The notes: a model not told the origin generated them from the sequence alone. A DNA stretch of 64,000 nt from RGIG6353 sp964650465 (GCA_964650465.1 CAZYTA010000001.1:1-64000); one strand, 5' to 3'. Shown: positions 32,556 through 41,923, counted from the first letter of the stretch. Numbers and translations are program-made.

Positions 32556-33944
32556 ATGAAAAAAATCCAAATCACAGACATCACACTTAAAAAACTGGCG
32601 CAAGAGCGTAATGTTAACCTTCTTTTCCGTGACAAAACCGCTATCGCCGCATGTGCTGACAGACTGGGAGTTGACGCCATTGAGCTTGCGCCCGTTAAAA
32701 ACGTGCGTGAGGATACTATCATCTATAAAACAATATCACAAAATATCACCAACTGTACAGTTGCAATCCCCGTAGGCTTTACAGCAGAGGATGTTGCTGC
32801 GGCATGGGAATGCGTAAAGGATGCTATTCATCCAAGACTTCAGATAGAGCTTCCCACCTCCACTGTTCAGATGGAATATACCTACCACCTCAAGGCAGAC
32901 AAAATGGTTGCAAAAATAGGAGAATTGGTAGAGGAAGCAAAAAAATACTGCAACGATGTTGAATTTGTAGCTCTTGATGCTACAAGAGCTGACACCGACT
33001 TCCTTGTTGCGGCAGTAAAGGAAGCCGAGGCGAAGGGTGCAAACATCGTAACTGTATGCGATGATGCCGGTGTTTCGCTTCCCGAAGAAATTGCATCACT
33101 TGTACAGCTTGTAAAGAATGCTGTTGATATCTATGTATATGCACAGGTATCCGATAAGCTCAGTATGGCTGTATCCTCTGCGGTATCCGCTATAAATGCC
33201 GGAGCAGAAGGACTCAAGTGCGCTATGGCAGGAAATGAAGCTCTCTCGGTAGGCGCATTCTCTGACACCGTAAGAGCAAGAGGAGATGCAATTGACATTT
33301 CCACCTCTCTCAAGGATACAAAAATCCATGCAAGCATTGATGACCTGTTGACATCAATAAAGCATGAGGCATACACCTCAGAGGAACAGGTCAGCGAAAA
33401 GAAGAACATTCTTCTTGATAAAGACAGCACAATATCCCAGGTAGCTCAGGCGGCTCAGGTACTTGGCTATGACCTTTCTGACAGCGACTGCGGAAATGTA
33501 CACAAGGCACTTCTTCAGGTATGCGAAAAGAAGGGCTCTGTAGGAGCAAAGGAATTCGAAGCCCTGATTGCAAGCTCGGCAATGCAAGCTCCCTCAACAT
33601 ATCATCTTGAAGGCTATACCACCAATTCTTCAAACCTGACTCCTTCCATGTCTCAGGTAACACTCAGATGCGGTGATGAAATACTTTCGGGTGTCAGCAC
33701 CGGTGACGGTCCCATCGACTCCGCTTTCCGAGCTATTGAGCAGAGCATCGGATACCACTATGAGCTTGACGATTTTCAGGTACAGGCAGTTACAGAGGGT
33801 AAGGAGGCGCTCGGCTCTGCGCTTGTAAGACTCCGCAACAAGGGCAAGCTCTATTCGGGTAACGGAATTTCCACGGATATTGTTGCCGCAAGTATAAGAG
33901 CCTACATTAACGCACTTAACAAGATTGTATTCGAGGAGGAATAA
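32556..33944 (+). CDS. LeuA-like (2-isopropylmalate synthase family) protein lacking catalytic residues
   Basis: A 462-aa protein with the fold order of 2-isopropylmalate synthase: an HMGL-like TIM barrel (about 1-290) and a C-terminal LeuA-type allosteric domain (about 350-455, YHLEGYTTNSS, GNGISTDIVAASIRAYINALN). The catalytic TLRDGEQ motif is replaced by TLKKLAQ (residues 10-16), and the metal-binding HxHND by QVSDK (197-201). It therefore probably cannot bind the divalent metal or perform the aldol condensation. It may be a pseudoenzyme, a leucine sensor, or catalyse something different. The ATG at 32556 follows AAAGGATG. First gene of a Leu T-box operon; the next starts 1 nt after its stop. 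Confidence 0.8.
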   Translation: MKKIQITDITLKKLAQERNVNLLFRDKTAIAACADRLGVDAIELAPVKNVREDTIIYKTISQNITNCTVAIPVGFTAEDVAAAWECVKDAIHPRLQIELPTSTVQMEYTYHLKADKMVAKIGELVEEAKKYCNDVEFVALDATRADTDFLVAAVKEAEAKGANIVTVCDDAGVSLPEEIASLVQLVKNAVDIYVYAQVSDKLSMAVSSAVSAINAGAEGLKCAMAGNEALSVGAFSDTVRARGDAIDISTSLKDTKIHASIDDLLTSIKHEAYTSEEQVSEKKNILLDKDSTISQVAQAAQVLGYDLSDSDCGNVHKALLQVCEKKGSVGAKEFEALIASSAMQAPSTYHLEGYTTNSSNLTPSMSQVTLRCGDEILSGVSTGDGPIDSAFRAIEQSIGYHYELDDFQVQAVTEGKEALGSALVRLRNKGKLYSGNGISTDIVAASIRAYINALNKIVFEEE

Positions 33945-33945
33945 A

Positions 33946-36405
33946 ATGAAGCTGGTATTTTCCACCGAAAACGTAAGCAGAGCATCATTCATTGACCTTT
34001 GCCGTTACGCTTACGATTACGGGTATTCGGGATTTGAGATATATGATGCCATAAAGGAAAGAAAACAGCATTATGACAGCATTCTCCGAAGCGGAAATAC
34101 TTCGGATGCCAAGCGCAAGCTGTTAAACCGAAATCTCACAGTTCCTGCTCTTACCTTCCCCTATCCTATTGACTGCGAAGAAGCCACATCGGAAGATATA
34201 GCAAGGTACGTTGACATGGCTGCTTCCGCAGGTGTTGAAAATGTTATTGTAAACGTAAACGGAGATATTTCTCCCACCATACTTTCCGCAAAGCTTACAA
34301 ACGCATTAAAGGCGGCAGAAAAGTCTGATATACAAATACTTTTCGAAACATCCGGAGTTCTTTCGGACACAGAAAAGGTACTTGAAGTAATCAATTATTT
34401 GTCCTCTGCCTCGGTTGGTGTGGCATGGAATGTGCGTGAAACCTTTTTCAAGGCAGGAGAAAGCGCCGAAACTACCATTAAAAATCTGGGAGCTTATATA
34501 AAATATGCACGTCTGGGTGATATGGAGAACGGAAAAAACGTTCTTATCGGCGAAGGCGAGCTTCCTGTAGGCAATTTCATAAACGCACTGTCCTCACTCA
34601 ACTTTGACGGATGTATCTGCGTTGCCTGGAATGAAGAAATAAACGATGCTGATATCGTACTGACTCATTTTTCAAACTATATTGCCAATCTCAACCGAAA
34701 GAAAGTAAAAAGTGACAGCGCTTATTACAACAGGGCAAAAACAGGTACCTTCCCCTGGAAGAAATATGACATCCTTGATTATACCTTCTCGGATGTACTC
34801 GATACCATGGTAAAGAATTATCCCGACCAGTATGCATTCAAATATACAACTCTCGATTATACCAGAACCTATGCTGAATTCCGCAGAGATGTTGACGAGT
34901 GTGCGGCGGCACTGATATCACTGGGAGTAAAGGCGGGAGACCACGTTGCTATTTGGGCAACAAATGTTCCTGCTTGGTATATAACCTTCTGGGCAACCAC
35001 AAAAATAGGTGCGGTGCTTGTTACAGTAAACACCGCATACAAAATACACGAAATCGAATATCTTCTCAAGCAGTCCGACACCCACACTCTGATAATGATT
35101 GAGGATTGCAAGGATATCAACTACAAAGAGATAATCGAGGAGCTTTGCCCTGAGCTTCAGCACACAGAACCGGGACAGCCTGTTTATTCCAAGGCTCTTC
35201 CATTCCTCCGCAATGTTGTAACGGTAGGCTTCTCAATGAACGGATGTCTTACCTGGGAGGAGATGCTCAAGCGTTCGGAGCTTGTCCCCAAGGAGGAGGT
35301 ACGCAGACGTGCTTCGCTTGTAAAGCCTGACGATGTCTGTAATATGCAGTACACATCGGGTACAACAGGCTTCCCCAAGGGTGTTATGCTGACACACCGA
35401 AACATTGTCAACAACGGTAAGACCATCGGAGACAGAATGGATCTGTCCACTGCTGACCGTATGATGATCCAGGTACCCATGTTCCATTGCTTCGGAATGG
35501 TGCTTTCCATGACTTCAATGATGACACACGGCGGTACGCTCTGCCCCATGCCCTACTTCTCACCCAAGTCATCCCTTGCCTGCATCAACGACGAGCATAT
35601 AACCTGCTTCAACGGTGTTCCTACAATGTTCATAGCACTTTTCAACCATGCAGACTTCGCAAAGACCGATTTTTCATATATGAGAACGGGTATTATGGCA
35701 GGTGCAAACTGTCCCGCAGACCTTATGAGGCGTGCGGCTGACGAAATGAATATGCGTGAGATAATTTCGGTTTACGGACAGACCGAGGCATCGCCCGGAT
35801 GTACAATGGGCGAGGTAAACGAGGATATTGACCACAGAGTTGAAACAGTTGGTTCACCCTTCCCGGGCGTTGAGTGTAAGATAATCGATCCCGAAACAGG
35901 GGAGGAATTGCCCGACGGTGAAAGCGGTGAATTTGTGGCACGTGGCTTTAACATAATGAAGGGCTATTACAAAATGCCCGAAGCAACTGCACAAACCATC
36001 GATAAAGACGGATGGCTTCACTCAGGCGACATCTGCTGCCGTACACCCGACGGATATTTCAAGGTAACGGGCCGTCTTAAGGATATGATAATCCGAGGCG
36101 GTGAAAACCTTTATCCCCGTGAAATTGAGGAGTTTTATCTTACCAATCCCAAGGTGCGTGACGTACAGGTGGTTGGTGTACCCGACGAAAGATATGGTGA
36201 GGAATGCTGTGCGTGGATAATTCTCCACAAGGGCGAAACTTCGGATGAAAATGAAATGAAGGAGTTTGGATACGCCTCCATTGCAAGACACAAGGTACCC
36301 CGTTATTTCCTCTTCGTTGAGGAATTCCCCATGAATGCGGCAGGTAAGATACTCAAGTACAAGATGAAGGACGAATCTGCTGAAATATTGGGATTGAAAA
36401 AATAA
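33946..36405 (+). CDS. TIM-barrel (sugar isomerase-like)/acyl-CoA synthetase fusion
   Basis: An 819-aa two-domain protein. Residues 1-250 form an xylose isomerase-like TIM barrel (YGYSGFEIYDAI, ALTFPYPIDCEEA, ILFETSGVLSDTEKV, YARLGDMENGK). Residues 270-819 are a FadD-type AMP-forming ligase with TSGTTGFPKG (470-479), YGQTEASPG, LHSGDICC, GGENLYPREIEE and the catalytic Lys in NAAGKILKYK. The ATG at 33946 follows GAGGAGG. Such a fusion is unusual. Under the Leu T-box, isovalerate is a plausible ligase substrate; the barrel substrate is unknown. Confidence 0.88.
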   Translation: MKLVFSTENVSRASFIDLCRYAYDYGYSGFEIYDAIKERKQHYDSILRSGNTSDAKRKLLNRNLTVPALTFPYPIDCEEATSEDIARYVDMAASAGVENVIVNVNGDISPTILSAKLTNALKAAEKSDIQILFETSGVLSDTEKVLEVINYLSSASVGVAWNVRETFFKAGESAETTIKNLGAYIKYARLGDMENGKNVLIGEGELPVGNFINALSSLNFDGCICVAWNEEINDADIVLTHFSNYIANLNRKKVKSDSAYYNRAKTGTFPWKKYDILDYTFSDVLDTMVKNYPDQYAFKYTTLDYTRTYAEFRRDVDECAAALISLGVKAGDHVAIWATNVPAWYITFWATTKIGAVLVTVNTAYKIHEIEYLLKQSDTHTLIMIEDCKDINYKEIIEELCPELQHTEPGQPVYSKALPFLRNVVTVGFSMNGCLTWEEMLKRSELVPKEEVRRRASLVKPDDVCNMQYTSGTTGFPKGVMLTHRNIVNNGKTIGDRMDLSTADRMMIQVPMFHCFGMVLSMTSMMTHGGTLCPMPYFSPKSSLACINDEHITCFNGVPTMFIALFNHADFAKTDFSYMRTGIMAGANCPADLMRRAADEMNMREIISVYGQTEASPGCTMGEVNEDIDHRVETVGSPFPGVECKIIDPETGEELPDGESGEFVARGFNIMKGYYKMPEATAQTIDKDGWLHSGDICCRTPDGYFKVTGRLKDMIIRGGENLYPREIEEFYLTNPKVRDVQVVGVPDERYGEECCAWIILHKGETSDENEMKEFGYASIARHKVPRYFLFVEEFPMNAAGKILKYKMKDESAEILGLKK

Positions 36406-36435
36406 GCAGTGCTTTCGAAAGGCGATGAATATATA

Positions 36436-37236
36436 GTGAAGAAATACAGAATAATTGACTCTCACTGTCACATATATCCCGACAAAATCGCTCAAAAGGC
36501 ATCTGCCAGTACGGGAGAATTCTACAAAATGCCTTCCCGATTGGATGGCAAGATAAGCACGTTGCTGGAGCGCGGCGAAAAGGCAGGGATTGAGCATTTT
36601 GTTGTTCAATCGGTTGCAACTACACCGCATCAGGTTTCAAGCATCAACAAATTTATTGCAGATGCGGTCACTCACAGCAACGGAAAATTCACAGGACTTG
36701 GCACACTTCATCCTGACAGCTCTGATATAGAGGCTGATATTGAAGAAATCATCAGCCTTGGATTAAAGGGTGTAAAGCTTCATCCTGACATACAGCAGTT
36801 TAAGATTGACGATTACCGTATGCTCAAGATATATGAGCTTTGCGAAGGCAGACTTCCCATCCTTATGCACACCGGTGACAGCCGCTTTGACTATTCAAAC
36901 CCAAACAGAATGATGCCAATACTTGAAATATATAAAAAGCTGACAGTCATCGGGGCTCATTTCGGCGGTTGGTCCGTTTGGGATGAAGCAACGAAAAACC
37001 TCAGCAAATATGAAAATTTCTATGTAGATTGTTCTTCCTCTTTGTATGCACTCACCTGTGATAAAGCAAAGGAGCTTATTACAGCCTACGGAACAGAGCG
37101 TGTATTGTTCGGTACGGATTATCCCATGTGGGAGCCTGCAGGTGAAATCGAAAGATTTATGCAGCTGAAGCTTACCGAACAGGAACGGGAGGACATTCTC
37201 TACAACAACACGGCCGGGCTTTTGGGAATAGAATAA
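36436..37236 (+). CDS. Amidohydrolase family metal-dependent hydrolase
   Basis: A 266-aa TIM-barrel amidohydrolase of the COG2159 type. The HxH metal motif is IIDSHCHIYPD (residues 6-16), with GVKLHPDIQ, ILMHTGDS, VIGAHFGG and the final catalytic Asp in VLFGTDYPMW (about 221-230). I chose the GTG at 36436, with AAAGGCG upstream; an in-frame GTG at 36409 is possible. Family members are hydrolases or decarboxylases. It is the last gene of the Leu T-box operon, with a repeat right after it. Confidence 0.8.
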   Translation: MKKYRIIDSHCHIYPDKIAQKASASTGEFYKMPSRLDGKISTLLERGEKAGIEHFVVQSVATTPHQVSSINKFIADAVTHSNGKFTGLGTLHPDSSDIEADIEEIISLGLKGVKLHPDIQQFKIDDYRMLKIYELCEGRLPILMHTGDSRFDYSNPNRMMPILEIYKKLTVIGAHFGGWSVWDEATKNLSKYENFYVDCSSSLYALTCDKAKELITAYGTERVLFGTDYPMWEPAGEIERFMQLKLTEQEREDILYNNTAGLLGIE

Positions 37237-37243
37237 CAGTAAC

Positions 37244-37340
37244 AAAAAGCGGTCAGTGACCGCTGACAATGCTCGCCTATCCAAACCCTGCACAAACGGC
37301 AACATTGTAAAACGGCGAGGTTATTTCCGAGAAATTTCCT
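37244..37340 (+). repeat. Dispersed repeat copy after the amidohydrolase gene
   Basis: AAAAAGCGGTCAGTGACCGCT palindrome begins 8 nt after the stop, then GACAATGCTCGCCTATC, ATTGTAAAACGGCGAGGTT and GAAATTTCCT. CTCGCC and GGCGAG can form a long-range stem. Confidence 0.88.
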
Positions 37341-37347
37341 AAATATC

Positions 37348-37382
37348 AAAAAGGTTTCGGAGTTTTTCCGAAACCTTTTTAT
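37348..37382. terminator. Bidirectional terminator between the Leu T-box operon and the CapA-like gene
   Basis: AAAAAGGTTTCGGA and TCCGAAACCTTTTT form a 14-bp stem with loop GTTTT; it serves both converging genes. Confidence 0.92.
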
Positions 37383-37446
37383 CTTTGATTGACGAATCAA
37401 TAAAAACCTTTACATTTCCAAAGTACGACAAGTCTGTAATTTTTGT

Positions 37447-39042
37447 TTACTTTGTTATTCTTATATAGTTAAAATTGGTTATTGCATTTCCGAAATAGCG
37501 TGACTGATACACAAGATTGTTTACTATTTCATCAGCTCTTTCATCAAACACAAGCTGAGGAAGGTAAAGATTTTCTTCTGTAGTATTTACAATGGGAATA
37601 ATTCTGTATGACAGCGACTTGATGCCTGTTGTGTCCTTTACAAAGGTCTGACGGAAGAGGAATGCATAGTTTGTATTCTTCATCTCCGCATCGACGCTTC
37701 CGCTGTAGGTAAGGTCGCCTGTTTCGTACACTATCATCTTGTTGTTATAGGACTCAATACCCTGTGCCACTCTCGAACCGTATCCTACAACAAGGTCCGC
37801 ACCCGATACTCCGTCACCTATGGCGGCACGGGCTATTTCCTTGTTATATGCATCAAAATGAGCCTCATATTCGCTGATTGTACTGCCAAGATAGTCCGAA
37901 GAAAGAGTGTCAGCCTTTCTCTGTCTGGTATTCCAATGGATAAGAACAATTACAAGCTCTGCGCCGTTTTCTCTTTCGGCTGAAACTGCATTTTTTATGA
38001 CCTCTTTGTTTCTGTCCTTCTGTTCATCGGTAACAGGAGTTTCTGTAAGGTCAAAGGTTATATATACTACCTTTCCGAAGTCATCGGATAAGCTCTGTGA
38101 ACCGGTATGCACCGAATAAGAAATCCCATTATCCTTGAGAGCCTTTGCTGTTTCGTTAAGTCCGTTTTCGCCGTATTCCATTACATTATGAGATGCAAGG
38201 GACACAGCATCAATACCAACAAGTCTCTTTGCATAATCCGGAGAGCCCTTTGCGGGATTTGTAGATTCAGAATCCGCCAAAGTTGTGAGAGGAGCCTCCA
38301 GAGCAATTACCGTCATATCATCGCAGGCTGTAACAGGAGATATTGCAAAGAAAGGATATGTATGCTTATATTTTTCAATCTGCTTTGAAAACTTGAGTGA
38401 CTCCGTAGTGCCAAGCTTGTCACCCATCAAAGCGCCGCCACCTACAGTAACAGTAAAGGTTGAGCCATCCAAAGAAGCTATACTGTTTTCGTACAAAGCC
38501 AGCATTGCCAGTGTTGTGCTTCCTCCTGCCTCGGTATCAAGTGTGGGATAATAATCAATTCTCTCATTACCCAGCTTAGATGCAGCATTATCAATGCTTA
38601 CAAGCATATTGGAAACCTTTGACGAAAAATCACTGTCGCTTGAAAAACCATTCTTGGCTGTCTTGAAGCTTGCGGAAAGTGTTGCCAGATAGTCCGAGCC
38701 CGGTTTATCTCCCACTTCTGTGGTAGCAAGATGCTCCGAAACTCTGTCAAGATTTTCTATTATGTAGTCAAGGTCTGAGAATTTTTTCTCATCTCCGTAT
38801 GCAAGATTATCAATGAAGTTTTCCACCTTATCGGCAAATGAGGATATTGCATTAGCATTAAGCTCTACCGCTTGAGTTGGCACAGTCTGTGTATCGTCAG
38901 ACGGGGTAACAGGTGTATCTTTGTCACCTGAGGAAACAACGGGAGGTATGTATTCTTCTGAATTTATAAGCTTTACTGTCATCAGCATAGATGCGCCCAG
39001 AGCAGCTACACACAGACAAAGACAAATTATTCTGCTTTTCAT
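37447..39042 (-). CDS. CapA-like (poly-gamma-glutamate synthesis family) extracellular protein
   Basis: A 531-aa exported protein. It has an N-terminal signal/anchor helix (about residues 5-27), a Thr/Pro/Asp-rich linker, a helical region (about 60-190) and a C-terminal CapA/PgsA-like metallophosphoesterase fold with VTVGGGALMGDKL, MTVIALEAPLTTL, VSLASHNVMEYGENGLNETA, and LVIVLIHWNT. The canonical Asn-His metal pattern is partly altered (IHWN rather than xHWG). Its role may be in wall or capsule polymer metabolism. The ATG at 39042 is preferred over one 9 nt upstream because AAAGGA lies 8 nt before it. Confidence 0.7.
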   Translation of the reverse strand: MKSRIICLCLCVAALGASMLMTVKLINSEEYIPPVVSSGDKDTPVTPSDDTQTVPTQAVELNANAISSFADKVENFIDNLAYGDEKKFSDLDYIIENLDRVSEHLATTEVGDKPGSDYLATLSASFKTAKNGFSSDSDFSSKVSNMLVSIDNAASKLGNERIDYYPTLDTEAGGSTTLAMLALYENSIASLDGSTFTVTVGGGALMGDKLGTTESLKFSKQIEKYKHTYPFFAISPVTACDDMTVIALEAPLTTLADSESTNPAKGSPDYAKRLVGIDAVSLASHNVMEYGENGLNETAKALKDNGISYSVHTGSQSLSDDFGKVVYITFDLTETPVTDEQKDRNKEVIKNAVSAERENGAELVIVLIHWNTRQRKADTLSSDYLGSTISEYEAHFDAYNKEIARAAIGDGVSGADLVVGYGSRVAQGIESYNNKMIVYETGDLTYSGSVDAEMKNTNYAFLFRQTFVKDTTGIKSLSYRIIPIVNTTEENLYLPQLVFDERADEIVNNLVYQSRYFGNAITNFNYIRITK

Positions 39043-39141
39043 TTTTCTCATCCTTTTCGTGGTTTTTATATATCATAACATATTTTTCGTGAATTGAAAA
39101 GAGTTTTTTACTTTTTTATAGTATTTTTTTATATCCCATGA

Positions 39142-39172
39142 AATTGCCGTCGGAGGCTCTCCGTTTTTTATC
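39142..39172 (-). repeat. Remnant of the dispersed repeat at the yunB stop
   Basis: GAAATTGCCGTCGGAGGCTC and CCGTTTTTTATCC keep only the two ends of the repeat, with the T-run side abutting the yunB stop codon. Confidence 0.65.
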
Positions 39173-39833
39173 CTGCCTTGAAATCTATTATTTCGCCCAC
39201 TATGTCATCGTCAAGATTTTCAATTGATGTATACGCATCGGGAACTCGTCCCACTATGACGGTGTCTGCGATAACCATGCTGTCTGTAACCTTGACGGTA
39301 TTGTGATCGCCAAGAACAATTACTCCAAGCTCAACTTCTACGTTCAAATTTATTCTGTGCCAGGACTGGTTTATTCCCACTTCGGAAAAGCTGCTTTCAA
39401 CAGTACTGAGCACACTGTCTGTAGGTATCAGCTTTATTGAGAGGTTAAAGCCCCTTCCGGAAAGCAGATACATACCCGTAAGATTTCCTATAGGTATTTG
39501 AAGCATCCGTTTGCTGTCATTTGACAGTATTTCAAGTATTTTCAGTGAAACCGCGCTTTTTATTCGGTTGATGTTTACAATATTTGAAGAGAGAGAAAGA
39601 ACATTGCCGTCGGAATCGCTGTTAACAGTGACAAGGTCACTGTAGGAAATGTCATTTTCCTCAAGCACCGCCCTTACAGCACTGTTTATCACCTGTGTGG
39701 CGTGGGAACGGGAGTACTGAAGAGCTCTTGCATTTATAATGGGAAGTAATTGGTTAAAAGAAAAAATAAACAAAAGAACAAGGCAAAGCAGAGTCAGCAA
39801 AATTATGACAAATCTTCGTCTTAGTTTTTTCAC
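39168..39833 (-). CDS. yunB: Sporulation protein YunB
   Basis: A 221-aa membrane-anchored protein. It has a basic N-terminus (KKLRRRF), one transmembrane helix (about 8-28), then the conserved INARALQYSRSHATQVINSAV block and an extracytoplasmic domain including IPIGNLTGMYLLSGRGFNLSIKLIP and GINQSWHRINLNVEVELGVI. This is the YunB family, needed for efficient sporulation in Bacillus and controlled there by sigma-E. Two GTG starts are possible; the second (39833) has the proper distance to GAGGTG. Confidence 0.9.
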   Translation of the reverse strand: MKKLRRRFVIILLTLLCLVLLFIFSFNQLLPIINARALQYSRSHATQVINSAVRAVLEENDISYSDLVTVNSDSDGNVLSLSSNIVNINRIKSAVSLKILEILSNDSKRMLQIPIGNLTGMYLLSGRGFNLSIKLIPTDSVLSTVESSFSEVGINQSWHRINLNVEVELGVIVLGDHNTVKVTDSMVIADTVIVGRVPDAYTSIENLDDDIVGEIIDFKAG

Positions 39834-39980
39834 TTTTTTCACCTCATTAAAGTTTATTCATCAGCATAAAATCAAGACAAAAGCACCAATGCTGTGTTTT
39901 TGATGTTTTTTGTGATTTTGATTTTTTTCTGATAACTCAGAGCGTTTAAGCAGATTAAACAGACGAAAACAAAAAAACTG

Positions 39981-40009
39981 TAGACAATTCTCTTTTTTTA
40001 TGATAAAAT
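39981..40009 (+). promoter_or_regulatory. Promoter of the zinc-ribbon membrane protein gene
   Basis: TAGACA (39981-39986), 17-nt spacer, TAAAAT (40004-40009), 32 nt before the ATG. Confidence 0.75.
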
Positions 40010-40041
40010 GAATTATCACAAATTATAACGGAGGTAATAAT

Positions 40042-41868
40042 ATGACTTGTAAAAACTGTGGAAAAGAGCTTTTGCATGATGCTGAATTCTGCGAAAATTG
40101 CGAAACAAAGCTTGAGAATGCCGCACCTGTTGAACAGGAAGCTCAGAACAATGAAGCGCCTGCCGAGGTATTGACAGAAGCTCCCGTTGAAGAAGCGCCT
40201 GCCGAAGCTGCTGCGGAAAGCACCGTCGGTCAAGAACCTGAGAAAAAGAGCAAAAAAGGACTTTTTATCGGTATAGGCGTTGCTGTAATACTGATTGCAA
40301 TTATAGCGGTAGCTTTCCCCTTTATAAAGAACTTCTTTTCAAAGACCTTCACTCCGGATGATGTCTATTACAAGAATGCAGAAAGAGCATCTGTTGAAAA
40401 AGCCGTGAACACCATTGCGTTGGCACTTGACGAATATGACAAAATGGTAATAAAAGACTCCCAGAGCCTTGCTGACTTCTATGACTCAAAAGAACTTAAA
40501 ATGAACGTTTCACTGGACTTCGGCGACGGTGTTGTAAACTACCTGTCCGAGTCTGCCGAGATGGAGCTTTCATTTTTAAAGAATATTGATTTGGGTTTTG
40601 ATTTTGCACTCAAGGGCGACAATGCAGGCTTGGGTCTTGCACTGGGACTTGAAAATAAAAATCTTATTTCTGCAGATGTCTTAATCGGTCTGAAGGACTT
40701 CATCACATACGTTACGGTTCCCGAGCTTAGCCAGACGGCAATGAAGCTGGACCTTGAAGCGCTGACAGGCGAGGACATAAGCGGATTATTTGAAAGTGAA
40801 GAGTTTGCAACTTCTTGGAAAAAAACAATGTCCATGTACAGTGCTTTACCGGAAAGCAAGACCTTGAAGAGCGTTGTTATGCGCTATCTTGATTTGGTTC
40901 TTGAACAGGTTAAGACCGTTGAAAAGAGCAATGCCGAAATAGTAATCGGAAGCACCAAGAATAATTGCACAGCATTTACGACAACGTTTACGCCCGATGA
41001 CCTTGAGGCGTTGAACGTAGCACTGCTCACCGAGCTCAAGGACGATGAAGAAATATGGGAAGCATACGAAAAACTTGTTACAGCAATTGCTTTGGACAGT
41101 GAAGAAGCTTCCCTGCATTTAGAAGCAAGAAAAGAGCTTAACGAAAACTTCGACAGTATCATTGCGGATATTGACGGTACTTTTGATGAAATCGGAAACG
41201 TAAAGTACACAGCTTACATTGATTCAACAGGCAATATAGTGGGACGTACTCTGGCATACGGCGACGGTAGTGTATACGAATTTAATTGCACAGCAGACGG
41301 CAGTGCGATGGAATTTGAGGTCATAGATGCAGGCTTTGAAATAGTGAAGCTTGTTATGGAAAGCACTGTAAAAAACGGTGTTGGCATCGGTAATGCGGTA
41401 CTGTCTGTAGAAGGCAAGGACGTATTGAACGCGGCATACGAAAACGTAAAAGCAGACGGAACAGCTACAAAGATAACGCTTACCCCCACAGAAGAAATTA
41501 CAGCCAATCTCAGTGCTGAGGAGTTTGAAGCCGAAACAGGAATAGACCTTGGGGCAATGGGCATTGACCTTACAAAGCTTTCATTTGTGCTTAGCTTTGA
41601 AACCGATTTGGATGTAGAGAAGCTTATCGGCAACGTTAAGTACACCATGGACGTTCTTTCTAACGGCGAAAGCGTAATCTGTGTAGGTGTGGATGCCGAC
41701 TACAACGAAGCAAACGAGCTTGTTGCTCCCGAAAGCTTTGAAATCGTTTCCGACGAAAACGGAATTATCAACTGGCTGTCCACAGCCGATATCTTCGGAT
41801 TCCTGTCAACTCTCCCCGAAGGACTTTCCAATATAATTACAAGTATTATGCTCTCGGACTTGGCATAA
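40042..41868 (+). CDS. Zinc-ribbon anchored extracellular protein of unknown function
   Basis: A 608-aa protein. An N-terminal zinc ribbon (CKNCGKELLHDAEFCENC, residues 3-20) is followed by an acidic Ala/Pro/Glu-rich linker (about 25-70), one transmembrane helix (about 75-95) and a large extracytoplasmic domain with no recognised motif, rich in amphipathic beta patterns (LGFDFALKGDNAGLGLALGL). The architecture resembles DUF6583-like or lipoprotein-type clostridial surface proteins, but I cannot assign a family. GGAGG precedes the ATG. Confidence 0.75.
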   Translation: MTCKNCGKELLHDAEFCENCETKLENAAPVEQEAQNNEAPAEVLTEAPVEEAPAEAAAESTVGQEPEKKSKKGLFIGIGVAVILIAIIAVAFPFIKNFFSKTFTPDDVYYKNAERASVEKAVNTIALALDEYDKMVIKDSQSLADFYDSKELKMNVSLDFGDGVVNYLSESAEMELSFLKNIDLGFDFALKGDNAGLGLALGLENKNLISADVLIGLKDFITYVTVPELSQTAMKLDLEALTGEDISGLFESEEFATSWKKTMSMYSALPESKTLKSVVMRYLDLVLEQVKTVEKSNAEIVIGSTKNNCTAFTTTFTPDDLEALNVALLTELKDDEEIWEAYEKLVTAIALDSEEASLHLEARKELNENFDSIIADIDGTFDEIGNVKYTAYIDSTGNIVGRTLAYGDGSVYEFNCTADGSAMEFEVIDAGFEIVKLVMESTVKNGVGIGNAVLSVEGKDVLNAAYENVKADGTATKITLTPTEEITANLSAEEFEAETGIDLGAMGIDLTKLSFVLSFETDLDVEKLIGNVKYTMDVLSNGESVICVGVDADYNEANELVAPESFEIVSDENGIINWLSTADIFGFLSTLPEGLSNIITSIMLSDLA

Positions 41869-41884
41869 ACGGCAGTATTTTTTG

Positions 41885-41912
41885 CGAGGGAATGCTTTTC
41901 AACAAAAAGCAT
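41885..41912. repeat. Degenerate copy of the CTTTTTGCTAAAAAG palindrome family
   Basis: GCGAGGGAATGCTTTT-CAACA-AAAAGCAT; the left arm matches the palindrome at 50863 base for base, and the right arm is cut. Confidence 0.6.
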
Positions 41913-41923
41913 AAAGAGATAAA

